64,000 nt of DNA from Stenotrophomonas maltophilia (GTDB taxonomy: Bacteria > Actinomycetota > Actinomycetes > Actinomycetales > Microbacteriaceae). Below are positions 25,166 to 32,901 of the stretch, in pieces. Positions within the stretch are counted from its first letter, which is position 1. The number at the start of each line of letters is the position of its first letter. A program made the translations under genes and the position numbers. The notes beneath the pieces were generated by a model that was given only the letters and a program-made list of their open reading frames with translations, did no database searches and was not told where the DNA came from. The stretch lies in contig JACEFY010000001.1 of NCBI GenBank assembly GCA_016807485.1, positions 1 to 64,000 on the forward strand. Direction: 5' to 3'.

Positions 25166-26529
25166 GCGGGGGTCCTTTCACGCGGAGTGGGAATCGGACG
25201 TGGCGGAGCTGCTGTGGGCTTGGGCTGCGGGGACGGAACCGTTCCTGCCGGCGCGGCCGCTGGTGTCGGTAGCTCGGTCGGGATGGCGCCCTCGGCATGT
25301 CCGGATGCGGCGTGGCCGACGGCAGTGCCCAGCTTCGGGCCGGCGGTCGCAGCTTTGCTGATCACCTGACCACCGATGATCACGGCTGCGGCGGGGCCTG
25401 CGGCCGCGGCAGCACCAGCTCCGCCGGCGCCCGCAGCGCCGGCCCCAGAAGCCCCTGCACCGGCGGCGCCTGGTGCGGCGGCGCTGGCGGCGGCACCGGC
25501 GGCGCCCGGGGCGGTGGCCGTGGCGCCCGCTCCCGCGCCCTTCGATGCGCCCGCTCCGTCCAGGATCGACTTCGCCGCCCTCCCCGTCGCCGGGGTGACC
25601 GGCACTGGAAGGGGACGGTTCATCGCGCCTTTTGCCTCCTGTTCGGTGGACATCGCGTGGTACATGTCGACGCCCACGAACGAGATGAATTTGTAGGTCA
25701 TGTAGGGGGCGAAGGCGGCGACGAGCATGAGGACGACGCCCGCGATCGGGTCGCTGATGGAGGCAAGGTCGAGATCGATCGGTGCTGCAGTTTGGTTGAC
25801 GGCCACGAGGAACAACACGACGAGGACGAGCTTCGAGAACACGAGTGCGACGACGAACGCCACCCATTTGCCGAACCAGCCTCGCGCGGCATCCCATGAG
25901 AAGCCAGCTAGGGCGATCGGGGCGAACACGATCGCGACGAGGAGAAGTGCCTTTCGGATGAGGAGCGAGAACCAGACGATCGCGGTTGCCGCTATCGCGA
26001 GCCCGGCGAGGAAGATCGTGAGGATGGCGCCGACCCCGGGACTGGCGACGTTGACTGCCATCAGTCCGGTCGCCATCAGGGCAATGCGGTCGCCCATTCC
26101 CTCCATGGTGTTCCCGGTCGCCTGGACAATCCCTATCGCCAGTCGATCGGTGATCTCGAGGAGCGTCGCCGTCAGCGTGATCGCGACGAAGGATCCGAGG
26201 ACGGACTTGCCCAGTCCGATCGCGGCGCGTGAGAGCGCGGTCGGATCGCGGTGCGCCAGCCCGGTGATCAGTTGGAGGCAGAAGAACACGAGCATGACGA
26301 AGAGTGCGACGCCGAAGAGGAGGTTATACACCTGGATGTACTGCGCCCCCGTCACGTCGACGAGGGTCGTCGTGTCGAAGACCGTCCATACGGCCTCGAA
26401 GAACCACGCTGCGGCGCCGCCGAGCGTGTGGGCGAGCCAGTCGAACGGCGCAGCAACAAGGGAAGCGACGCCGGACCCAACGGATTGGCATACGTCGGCG
26501 ATGACGGGGATGTCGCACACGCCGGCCAC
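25162..26529 (-). CDS. TrbL/VirB6-like multi-spanning channel protein
   Basis: This 455-residue protein has about six hydrophobic segments in residues 1-300 (for example 'NLLFGVALFVMLVFFCLQLI', 'AIAATAIVWFSLLIRKALLL', 'VALVFSKLVLVVLFLVAVNQ') with a conserved Phe/Tyr-rich end 'AFAPYMTYKFISFVGVDMY'. The C-terminal ~150 residues are a Gly/Ala/Pro-rich disordered tail. This is the layout of TrbL/VirB6, the inner-membrane channel component through which DNA moves. Its start is separated from the next small membrane gene by 32 bases. Confidence 0.87.
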   Translation of the reverse strand: MAGVCDIPVIADVCQSVGSGVASLVAAPFDWLAHTLGGAAAWFFEAVWTVFDTTTLVDVTGAQYIQVYNLLFGVALFVMLVFFCLQLITGLAHRDPTALSRAAIGLGKSVLGSFVAITLTATLLEITDRLAIGIVQATGNTMEGMGDRIALMATGLMAVNVASPGVGAILTIFLAGLAIAATAIVWFSLLIRKALLLVAIVFAPIALAGFSWDAARGWFGKWVAFVVALVFSKLVLVVLFLVAVNQTAAPIDLDLASISDPIAGVVLMLVAAFAPYMTYKFISFVGVDMYHAMSTEQEAKGAMNRPLPVPVTPATGRAAKSILDGAGASKGAGAGATATAPGAAGAAASAAAPGAAGAGASGAGAAGAGGAGAAAAAGPAAAVIIGGQVISKAATAGPKLGTAVGHAASGHAEGAIPTELPTPAAAPAGTVPSPQPKPTAAPPRPIPTPRERTPA

Positions 26530-26561
26530 TCGGTCCGCCTCTCTTCGCAGATCAGGTCAGG

Positions 26562-26831
26562 TCAGACGGACTGGCCGACGCCCCAGAAGAAGTTCACGAG
26601 CGTGACCGACGCGCCGCAGATGACTGCCGCGCCGCAGGCGACGAGCACGCCGAGCTTGCCGCGCGAGGCGAGATGGGGATTCGACGAGTTGGCTCCATAC
26701 CCCCACGCGACCGCGGCGATGATGAGGGCGAGCACGGCGAGGATGAGGCCGACAGTCATAACGGCGCCGACGATGACGCGGAGCTGCTCGATGCCGGGAA
26801 GTCCTGAACCGTTGGGTGCGATGTCAATCAC
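26562..26831 (-). CDS. Small two-span membrane protein (VirB2-like position), copy 1
   Basis: This 89-residue protein is read from GTG 26831, which has AAGGAG 7 bases upstream; longer frames are ignored for that reason. It has two hydrophobic helices ('LRVIVGAVMTVGLILAVLAL...' and 'LGVLVACGAAVICGASVTLV') joined by a short Asn/Ser/Pro loop and ends in 'NFFWGVGQSV'. Size and layout resemble pilin/VirB2-type subunits or the DUF6112 proteins of actinobacterial transfer operons. It is a clear paralogue of the next gene. Confidence 0.75.
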   Translation of the reverse strand: MIDIAPNGSGLPGIEQLRVIVGAVMTVGLILAVLALIIAAVAWGYGANSSNPHLASRGKLGVLVACGAAVICGASVTLVNFFWGVGQSV

Positions 26832-26908
26832 GGTCTTGCTCCTTGTCTGGGCAGAAACGAACCTGCGTACAAGGTGCACGCGGCGTCCCCGCGATCGCGA
26901 ACGGACCG

Positions 26909-27184
26909 TTACAGCTGCTGACCGATCCCGATGAGGAAGTTCATCCATGCAACGCCTGCGCCGGCGAGTGCCGCCGCGCCTACGGCGACGAAGAGACCGG
27001 CACGAGATCGCATGGCTGACTGGTAGTTGCCGCTCGATGCAGCGATCGCCCAGGAGACCGCGCAGATCAGAATTGCGAGCACAGCGAAGACTAGGACGTA
27101 CATCAGGAGAGCACCGACGATCGCGCGAAGGTCGCCCGCGCCTCCGACGGCCCCGAAGTCAGGGAATACATCCAAGACGATCAC
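26909..27184 (-). CDS. Small two-span membrane protein (VirB2-like position), copy 2
   Basis: This 91-residue protein starts at GTG 27184, overlapping the stop of the peptidase gene (GTGA). Its two helices ('LRAIVGALLMYVLVFAVLAI...' and 'AGLFVAVGAAALAGAGVAWM') and its end 'NFLIGIGQQL' align along the full length with copy 1, at roughly half identity by eye. Two tandem copies suggest that both subunits are used, for example as a hetero-oligomeric channel or pilus-like tube; this is inference. Confidence 0.75.
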   Translation of the reverse strand: MIVLDVFPDFGAVGGAGDLRAIVGALLMYVLVFAVLAILICAVSWAIAASSGNYQSAMRSRAGLFVAVGAAALAGAGVAWMNFLIGIGQQL

Positions 27185-28353
27185 CTCGCGACTGTCGCGA
27201 CGCACGTGGAGGCGTCGAATTCTGCAGATTCGAGCCCCGCAGCACGGTGATCGGAGAGCCAGGATGCCGCGTCGATCGCCGGCTGGAAGGAGCCGCCGGG
27301 ACGGATCTCCAGGTGAAGGTGAGTTCCGGTCGACTTGCCGGCAGAGCCGACATCCGCGATGTGCTGGCCGGCTTCGACTCGCTCGCCCACGCTCACATGG
27401 ATTCCGGTGGGCCACATATGCGCGTAGGCGGAAGCGACGCGCATCCCGTCGATCGTGTGCTCGATGATCACCAACTGGCCGTACCCGGGAGATGGGCCGG
27501 CAAAGCTGACGACACCGTCGGCTACCGCCATGATCGCTGTTCCGTCGGCGGCGGCGTAGTCCGTGCCAGCGTGAAACGCCCGCTGTCCCGTCACCGGATC
27601 CGTCCGCCACCCGTAGCCGCTGCTACGAACCCAGGTTCCGGTGGCCAGCGGAAACACGACTCGAGTCGTCTCTGGAACCGATGCGAGCGGAGAGTCGTTC
27701 TCTACAGCGCTGACAGCAGGTTTGGTGAGCGCCGCGATGATGGCCTCTGCAACGGGCTGATAGGTCTGGTACCGGTCGGGGAAGGCCGAGCGTTCGACGG
27801 CCTGTGCAGCGGATCCGGGGTCTGCTGTCTGCCACCCGGCGATGTCGAGGAGTCCCGCCGGCGACGGATAGTTGGGGCCTTCGGGGCCGCCGAAGAATGC
27901 GCGCACTTGGTAGGTCGGGTCCATGAGCTCCGCGACGCTTCCCCATCCCGATGTCGGCCGCATCTGGAAGAGACCGAGGGAGTCGTGGTCGCTCCCGACG
28001 CCGTCATTGGGCATGTCGAGCGATGCGGGATGCGCGGCGTTCGCCAGCATCCTCAACGTCGACTCTGTCAGCGCCGCCATCAAGGCAATAAGGACCCCCT
28101 GTCGTCCGACCCCGTCGATTCCGCTGCCGACGGTGATGATCGTCGCTGCGTGCGTGAGCTGTCCGCGGCGGAGGGTCACCGACACGCCGTCGCGCGTGAC
28201 GGCGGTGAGCTTGTCCGGCACCTCGGACACGACCAACTGGCCGGACGTCTGACACGCGGCAAGGGCGGGGGAGAGGAAGACCGGGACGGCAAGAATCCCC
28301 GCGAAGGGAAGTACGAGCAATGCCAGCGCCAGGCCGATCGCGAGCTTCTTCAT
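27181..28353 (-). CDS. Secreted cell-wall hydrolase: lysozyme-like + M23 peptidase
   Basis: This 390-residue protein starts at ATG 28353 (MKKLAIGLALALLVLP...) with a clear signal peptide and Ala cleavage region. Residues ~90-200 look like a lytic-transglycosylase/lysozyme-type domain ('SLGLFQMRPTSGWGS...DPTYQVRAFF'). Residues ~260-370 are an M23 LytM-type zinc endopeptidase: 'HAGTDYAA', 'YAHMWPTG' and 'STGTHLHLEI' supply the metal and catalytic His residues. It would locally open peptidoglycan for the transfer machinery (VirB1-like job). It sits 10 bases after the VirB8-like gene. Confidence 0.9.
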   Translation of the reverse strand: MKKLAIGLALALLVLPFAGILAVPVFLSPALAACQTSGQLVVSEVPDKLTAVTRDGVSVTLRRGQLTHAATIITVGSGIDGVGRQGVLIALMAALTESTLRMLANAAHPASLDMPNDGVGSDHDSLGLFQMRPTSGWGSVAELMDPTYQVRAFFGGPEGPNYPSPAGLLDIAGWQTADPGSAAQAVERSAFPDRYQTYQPVAEAIIAALTKPAVSAVENDSPLASVPETTRVVFPLATGTWVRSSGYGWRTDPVTGQRAFHAGTDYAAADGTAIMAVADGVVSFAGPSPGYGQLVIIEHTIDGMRVASAYAHMWPTGIHVSVGERVEAGQHIADVGSAGKSTGTHLHLEIRPGGSFQPAIDAASWLSDHRAAGLESAEFDASTCVATVAR

Positions 28354-28363
28354 GTCGGTGCCG

Positions 28364-29044
28364 TCATCGCAGGGGGTTATCGACCTCGGACAGCCGAAGC
28401 AGATGGCATTCATCAAAGCTCGGCTCACAGGCGATGAAGAGCGTGAACGCGATCGGCCGGGAGGTCTCCTGCCGGTCGGTACCGACGACGCCTTCCCGAT
28501 GACGCGTCCCCGAGACTGTGTACGCGATCGTGCCCGGCAGAAGGTCACCTTCGGCGGCTTGGTCGAGGGCGTCGTTCCAGGCTGCCGGGACGGCGACGTC
28601 GTCGATCGTCAACCACTGGCGGGTTCCATAGGTGCGCAGCTGCGCCCAGGCATCCGCCGTCGGGAAGTACGACCGCACGTCCGAAGCGAGCGCGGCCGTC
28701 TCGAAGCCGGACGGATCGCCCGCGTCGACGATGACCTGTGCGTAGTCGGTCAGCTCGAACTCGGTCGTGTTCCAGGTGATCAGCGCCTCCGCGGCGTCAC
28801 GAGCGAAGGCTTCAGCGTCCGTTGTTGAGAGAATCGCGGGGAGAGTGCTGCCAGAGGGTGCCGGTGTCGAGACGTCTGGTGCAGACACCGGACCTGTCGG
28901 GTCGATCGTCGGCGTCACGGCGCCGGGGGAAGGGGCAAGGACAAGGCCGTAGAGGCCGACCCCGACCAGTGCAGCAACCACGCCGAGTGTCGCCGCGAGC
29001 AGGATTACGAGGCGTCGACGATGGGGACGTTGTGTGGCTGCCAT
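28364..29044 (-). CDS. VirB8/TcpC-like membrane-anchored transfer protein
   Basis: This 226-residue protein has a basic N-terminus, one membrane helix (about 12-33), a Pro/Thr/Ser linker (35-65) and an NTF2-like domain beginning 'DAEAFARDAAEALITWNTTE'. That combination is typical of VirB8/TcpC subunits of gram-positive transfer channels, which assemble outside the membrane and hold the channel together. The ATG overlaps the stop of the ParB-like gene (TGATG). A GTG one codon earlier is also possible. Confidence 0.75.
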   Translation of the reverse strand: MAATQRPHRRRLVILLAATLGVVAALVGVGLYGLVLAPSPGAVTPTIDPTGPVSAPDVSTPAPSGSTLPAILSTTDAEAFARDAAEALITWNTTEFELTDYAQVIVDAGDPSGFETAALASDVRSYFPTADAWAQLRTYGTRQWLTIDDVAVPAAWNDALDQAAEGDLLPGTIAYTVSGTRHREGVVGTDRQETSRPIAFTLFIACEPSFDECHLLRLSEVDNPLR

Positions 29045-30051
29045 CACGCGATCTCCCGTCCGAGCTGCGCGCGTGCGCAGCGCAATTGAGTGAAGAACTC
29101 GACCGTGGATGCGAGGGTCTCCTCAAACTGCGCAAGCTGCTCGTTGGTCAGCTCGGTGGCGACGGCCGCGACGTCGAAGTGGATCCACCACTGGTCGAGG
29201 TCCTCCCATACGCGCACGAAGGCGCGGACCGGGAAGACATGCGTTGACGCCTTTCGGGCCTTGCGGGCGCTGCGTCCGCGCTTCGCGTCCTTGACGCGTG
29301 CGAGCGCCGCGTTCGCGAGCTGCTCGAGTTCGTCCGGCGGCTCAAAGTCCTCGGGTGCTTCGAAATCCTCGATCGTCCGCGGCGTCGGACGAATGACTTC
29401 CCGGATCCGAGCGTGGGCGGCGGTGACGCTGCCGCCCTCGTCGATGGTCCGCAGTTCTTGGACCGCCATGTCCCTCACGTCTGGGTCGGTGACGGGACTG
29501 GCGACGAGTCGCTGGAGTTCGGCGATCCGATCGAGAGTCGTGTAGGACGCCTTTCCGGTCACCATCAATGCTGCCTGCAGACGGCTCTTCCCTGGCTTGA
29601 ATTGCGGTGGTGCCACCGTGGCACCACCGTGGTTTCCCCCGGGACCGCCCTCTCGGCTGAACTGTGTCGCCGTCTGTCGGCGCTGCGCGTCCTCGGAGAT
29701 GTACTCCTTCAACTCGGTGTACAGCGTCGTCGCCTCGGTGGGTGTGAGCGGCTTGTGGAGCACGTTCTCGGCCTGCTCGGCGAGCAGCTCCGCAAGGCGG
29801 TCAGAGACGCCGGATCTCACCCAGACCTTGATGGTCTTCTCTCCGAGCTGTTTCAGGGCTTCGAGTCGTCGGGCGCCGCAGACCAGGATGCCCTCGGGCG
29901 TCACGGTGACGGGCTGCAGGAGTCCGTCGCGGGTGATGGACGCGGCGAGCTCGTCGATGTCGCCGTACTCCTGGCGGTGCCGATTCCCGACGGTGATCGA
30001 CGCGATCGATCGTTCGAGCTCGATGTGGCCGATTCTCGCGCTCATGGTCAC
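29044..30051 (-). CDS. ParB/KorB-like DNA-binding protein
   Basis: This 335-residue protein has an N-terminal ParB/sulfiredoxin-like domain: 'GNRHRQEYGDIDELAASITR' then 'GLLQPVTVTPEGILVCGARR' (the GxRR box), then a helical HTH-like segment ('RLAELLAEQAENVLHKPLTP'). The C-terminal half is acidic then basic and helical. The GTG at 30051 overlaps the upstream stop (GTGA); the ATG two codons in is an alternative. No ParA gene is present, so a role as a regulator or in stabilising the excised element is as likely as true partition. A perfect 25-base palindrome lies inside the gene (29605-29629). Confidence 0.82.
   Translation of the reverse strand: MTMSARIGHIELERSIASITVGNRHRQEYGDIDELAASITRDGLLQPVTVTPEGILVCGARRLEALKQLGEKTIKVWVRSGVSDRLAELLAEQAENVLHKPLTPTEATTLYTELKEYISEDAQRRQTATQFSREGGPGGNHGGATVAPPQFKPGKSRLQAALMVTGKASYTTLDRIAELQRLVASPVTDPDVRDMAVQELRTIDEGGSVTAAHARIREVIRPTPRTIEDFEAPEDFEPPDELEQLANAALARVKDAKRGRSARKARKASTHVFPVRAFVRVWEDLDQWWIHFDVAAVATELTNEQLAQFEETLASTVEFFTQLRCARAQLGREIA
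29605..29629. repeat. Perfect 12+1+12 palindrome inside the parB-like gene
   Basis: CGGTGGTGCCAC (29605-29616) is followed by one C and by its exact reverse complement (29618-29629). It encodes part of a Gly-Gly-Ala-Thr-Val-Ala-Pro-Pro segment. It could be a self-recognised parS/operator-like site or a coincidence of GC-rich codons. See findings. Confidence 0.6.
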
Positions 30052-30893
30052 TGCCTCGCCTTCTCGGCAGGCGCGGAGAGACTGACGGCGAGGACGAGGT
30101 CGTCATCCGTCAGCAGGGACCGGAGGGGTTCACCGAGGAGCAGCCGAAGCAGGATGCCGCGACCCGCAGTCGTGCGGGCGACTTCCGGCTCGGGGTTCCC
30201 GAGCACCGCGCGCAGAAGCCCGTTCCATGACGCGGAGGACAGGTCAAGGAGTGTGCGGCCGTGGATGTCGCGCCGGAGCGACTCCCAGGCGGTCGCGCGG
30301 GAGGACACCTCGCTGAGACGCGCGCAGATGTACTCCATCGCGGTGCGGGCGGGCGTGCGTGGCCAGCCGAGGAGGGTGAGAAACGCGATCGCACTCTCGA
30401 CGGCCTCGACGATGCCGGTTCCTTCGGGCGAATCCTCCGCCTCGTCATCGCCCCCGAAGGACTCCACGCGCAGCGACGGGTGGTAGTCGCTCAGAGGGTT
30501 CTCCCGATCGCTGAACCGCTCGGGGTCGTGGAATGTTGAGAACTCGGGGCGACGTGCTTGATAGACCGAGCACAGCAGTCCGTTCGCGCGCTCCTCGGCG
30601 ATCATCGTCACCTGGACTGCCCGCGTCACGACCGCCCACGGATCGTCCGCGTTCCGCACCGCGGCCGACCGCATGGCATCGAAAGCGGCGGCCCCGGCAT
30701 CCCACGGGTCGAGTCCATGCTTGCGCGCCAGCTTCGCGTACCTCTTAACCACGTGCGCCATGAGCTCCGCAGCTTCCCGGTCGTGGCGCCACGCGCCGTG
30801 ATCCTGGCCGGCGAGGCGCTCCAAGAGCGCGCGAAGCCCCTCCGAGCTATCGAACTCGTGGGGCTCGCGCATCGGCTCATCGCCGTCGCCCAT
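30048..30893 (-). CDS. Conserved ICE protein upstream of the ParB-like gene
   Basis: This 280-residue protein starts at ATG 30893 (MGDGDEPMREP...); an ORF extending 16 codons further upstream looks non-coding. It is acidic and helical, with a conserved-looking middle: 'DPWAVVTRAVQVTMIAEERANGLL' followed by 'FHDPERFSDRENPLS'. I know this kind of protein only as an uncharacterised component found next to ParB-like genes in actinobacterial mobile elements. It overlaps the parB-like start by 4 bases. Confidence 0.65.
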   Translation of the reverse strand: MGDGDEPMREPHEFDSSEGLRALLERLAGQDHGAWRHDREAAELMAHVVKRYAKLARKHGLDPWDAGAAAFDAMRSAAVRNADDPWAVVTRAVQVTMIAEERANGLLCSVYQARRPEFSTFHDPERFSDRENPLSDYHPSLRVESFGGDDEAEDSPEGTGIVEAVESAIAFLTLLGWPRTPARTAMEYICARLSEVSSRATAWESLRRDIHGRTLLDLSSASWNGLLRAVLGNPEPEVARTTAGRGILLRLLLGEPLRSLLTDDDLVLAVSLSAPAEKARQ

Positions 30894-30950
30894 GGCGGAT
30901 GACGATGAGTCCGCAGCTGACCATGAACGCTGGCTGGCCATGGCAACCCG

Positions 30951-31370
30951 CTACCGACCGATCCCGGAACGCCGGACCGCGCCGGGCGCATGGCGACCAG
31001 CGCCGAACGCGGTCACGGGAGGCAATTGACGCGCCCGGTCACGAATGGCGCGTCGCGTCGCCGCGACACCTTGGGTGGGCAACGCGCGGGCGCGGCGCGT
31101 GATGGATGCCTCGAAGTCGATGCCCTGACCCGCGACGCGGCCGGTGACCACTGGCACGAGTTCGGTCGGCCGCATCCAAACGACCTCGCTCCGGACGCGC
31201 TCGGATCCTGACAGGCTCAACGGCTGCCGCTCGAGCGAAGGGTCGCCATGCCGCGCGAACTCGGACACCTCGTCGCCGGGAGAGCTGGCGGACCGGCCGG
31301 AGCGGGCAGGGTCGTCGCCCGACGCACGGAAATGCACGTCGGGCCGGTTGTCCCGGTCGTACTCGTTCAT
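30951..31370 (-). CDS. Basic, disordered-looking ICE protein
   Basis: This 139-residue protein is rich in Arg, Ser, Gly and Pro with little predicted secondary structure. I do not recognise it. It overlaps the DUF2637 gene's stop by 4 bases and precedes the previous gene by 57 bases, so it is placed as a member of the operon. The reading frame could be a fast-evolving linker-type protein. Confidence is limited because low-complexity GC-rich frames can be spurious. Confidence 0.5.
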   Translation of the reverse strand: MNEYDRDNRPDVHFRASGDDPARSGRSASSPGDEVSEFARHGDPSLERQPLSLSGSERVRSEVVWMRPTELVPVVTGRVAGQGIDFEASITRRARALPTQGVAATRRAIRDRARQLPPVTAFGAGRHAPGAVRRSGIGR

Positions 31371-32023
31371 GGCGTGGCCCCTTTCTGAAGGTCAGGTGTG
31401 CCGAGGGTCCCCGCGAACCATCGGCCGACTGTCGACGGGTGGACTCCCGTGGCGCTTGCGATCTCTTTGTTCGACATCCCGCGCTGACGCATCAACGCCG
31501 CGATATCTCTACGGTCACCCTTCTCCGGAACATCCGGATGCGGGTGGAGTTGCACGACTTCTGTGGATGACGCATGTACGACGGATGCTGTGGAGGAGTG
31601 AGGAATGCGGTACCGCTGGGTGAGCACGACGGTGAGGTGTGTGATCGCGAGCAGGACCAGCGGCGGCACTGCCGCGACGGATGCCGCGAGTACTGGTGGG
31701 ACGTCGGCGTCGGCAGCGACGATCGCGTGAATGGCATTCGCCGCGACCGAGGCCGCTGCGCCCACCATCAGGAGCATCCACGGGTACCAGGCCTCCCGGC
31801 CACCCGCGAGCGCGACGACTGAGACGGTCCCCACGACGATGATCCCGTCGACGATCAGTGGCCACGCCCATGCTTGGTTCGCGGCGATGCCTGACCGATG
31901 GGCAAGATCGGCGAGGGCGGTGAATGACAACCAGAAGGCACCGATCGCGATGAACACGGTGCCCACCACCGCCGTCCACACGGCGAGGCGCCCCGACCTC
32001 ATCTGCGCAGGTTCGGAGATCAC
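31367..32023 (-). CDS. DUF2637-type four-span membrane protein with C-terminal HTH
   Basis: This 218-residue protein starts at GTG 32023, overlapping the prim-pol stop (GTGA). Four hydrophobic helices fill residues ~10-130 ('VWTAVVGTVFIAIGAFWLSF', 'AWPLIVDGIIVVGTVSVVAL', 'PWMLLMVGAAASVAANAIHA', 'VLAASVAAVPPLVLLAITHL'), the DUF2637 (Spd/SpdB-like) pattern. A short C-terminal HTH follows ('MRQRGMSNKEIASATGVHPS'). DUF2637 proteins occur in actinobacterial plasmids and ICEs, where Spd proteins are linked to intramycelial spread of mobile elements in Streptomyces; an equivalent role here is not shown. Confidence 0.78.
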   Translation of the reverse strand: MISEPAQMRSGRLAVWTAVVGTVFIAIGAFWLSFTALADLAHRSGIAANQAWAWPLIVDGIIVVGTVSVVALAGGREAWYPWMLLMVGAAASVAANAIHAIVAADADVPPVLAASVAAVPPLVLLAITHLTVVLTQRYRIPHSSTASVVHASSTEVVQLHPHPDVPEKGDRRDIAALMRQRGMSNKEIASATGVHPSTVGRWFAGTLGTPDLQKGATP

Positions 32024-32901
32024 GAGATCACGCGTCCCTTCATCGACGGGCCGGTGGCGCGGGTCCGAAAGGCCGGCGTTGCCCCCGCCGCCGTTCGGTA
32101 CGCGGATCGGATGGTTGTGAGGATCTCGGCCTCGCGAAGGCCGACGTGCGCCGCCGCTGGACCAAGGACAGCTCGGGCGTTGACGTCGGGCACGCCGTTC
32201 TCCGCGAGGCGGCACGCCGCCCAATAGAGCGCAGCGTTGCGTTCACCTTCGACCCGGGTGGCGAGCCAAGCGGCGATCCGGTCGGTGTCGACTGCTCGCG
32301 GGGCATTCGGCGTCGCGATGGTCAGGGGAGCGGGCTTGGGGTTGAGGAACTGCCGAAGTGCGACTGCGTCGATCGGCACGGCGCCCGCGCGGCCGACACC
32401 GATCAACTCGTAGCTGGACCTGTTGCCTTCGAACATCACCCGCGACGGGGGAACGACCACGTAGCCGCCCTCGCCCCGGAAGTCGATGCCACACCGTGCC
32501 GCCTGCCACGACGGCTGGAGCCGCTGTGGGTCGGCGGGGTAGTAGGCATGCATGCCCCCGGATGCGGTCTTCACCAGAACCTGCCAGCGGTCGACCAGAC
32601 CTTCCCGCCGGGCGAGTTCGAAGGGACCGAATCCGCGCACCCGACCGTGAACATCGATGTCGACGACTTCGAGTCCGGAGCGGGAGCCGGTCGGCATCCC
32701 GATATTTGCCTCGGGCCATCGCGCCCACCACTGAGTGATCTGCTCGACATCGGAGGTCGCGTCGTGGAAGCCGTGTTGCGTCAGTGGGCGCTTCTCAGCG
32801 GCCTTGCACGGAAAGATCGACACCCCGGCGTCAGCGAATCGGGCGGCCCCCTCCGCAGGCGGAAGCCCCAGCACGGATGAAAGCAGCGCTGCCGTGTCCA
32901 T
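32020..32901 (-). CDS. Bifunctional DNA primase/polymerase (prim-pol)
   Basis: This 293-residue protein has a full prim-pol catalytic domain: 'GVSIFPCKAAEKRPLTQHGF', 'NIGMPTGSRSGLEVVDIDVH' with the catalytic Asp pair, 'TASGGMHAYY' with the His, and 'DFRGEGGYVVVPPS'. No helicase domain follows; the ~100 C-terminal residues resemble a primase C-terminal helical region. Enzymes of this type start and extend DNA strands on mobile elements, here probably to complete the transferred single strand. Start and stop overlap both neighbours. Confidence 0.87.
   Translation of the reverse strand: MDTAALLSSVLGLPPAEGAARFADAGVSIFPCKAAEKRPLTQHGFHDATSDVEQITQWWARWPEANIGMPTGSRSGLEVVDIDVHGRVRGFGPFELARREGLVDRWQVLVKTASGGMHAYYPADPQRLQPSWQAARCGIDFRGEGGYVVVPPSRVMFEGNRSSYELIGVGRAGAVPIDAVALRQFLNPKPAPLTIATPNAPRAVDTDRIAAWLATRVEGERNAALYWAACRLAENGVPDVNARAVLGPAAAHVGLREAEILTTIRSAYRTAAGATPAFRTRATGPSMKGRVIS

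Noticed and set aside
25376-25696. Ala/Pro-rich plus-strand frame resembling a low-complexity secreted protein
   Set aside because: It is the complement of the Gly/Ala-rich tail of the TrbL-like protein, whose low complexity creates open frames on both strands.
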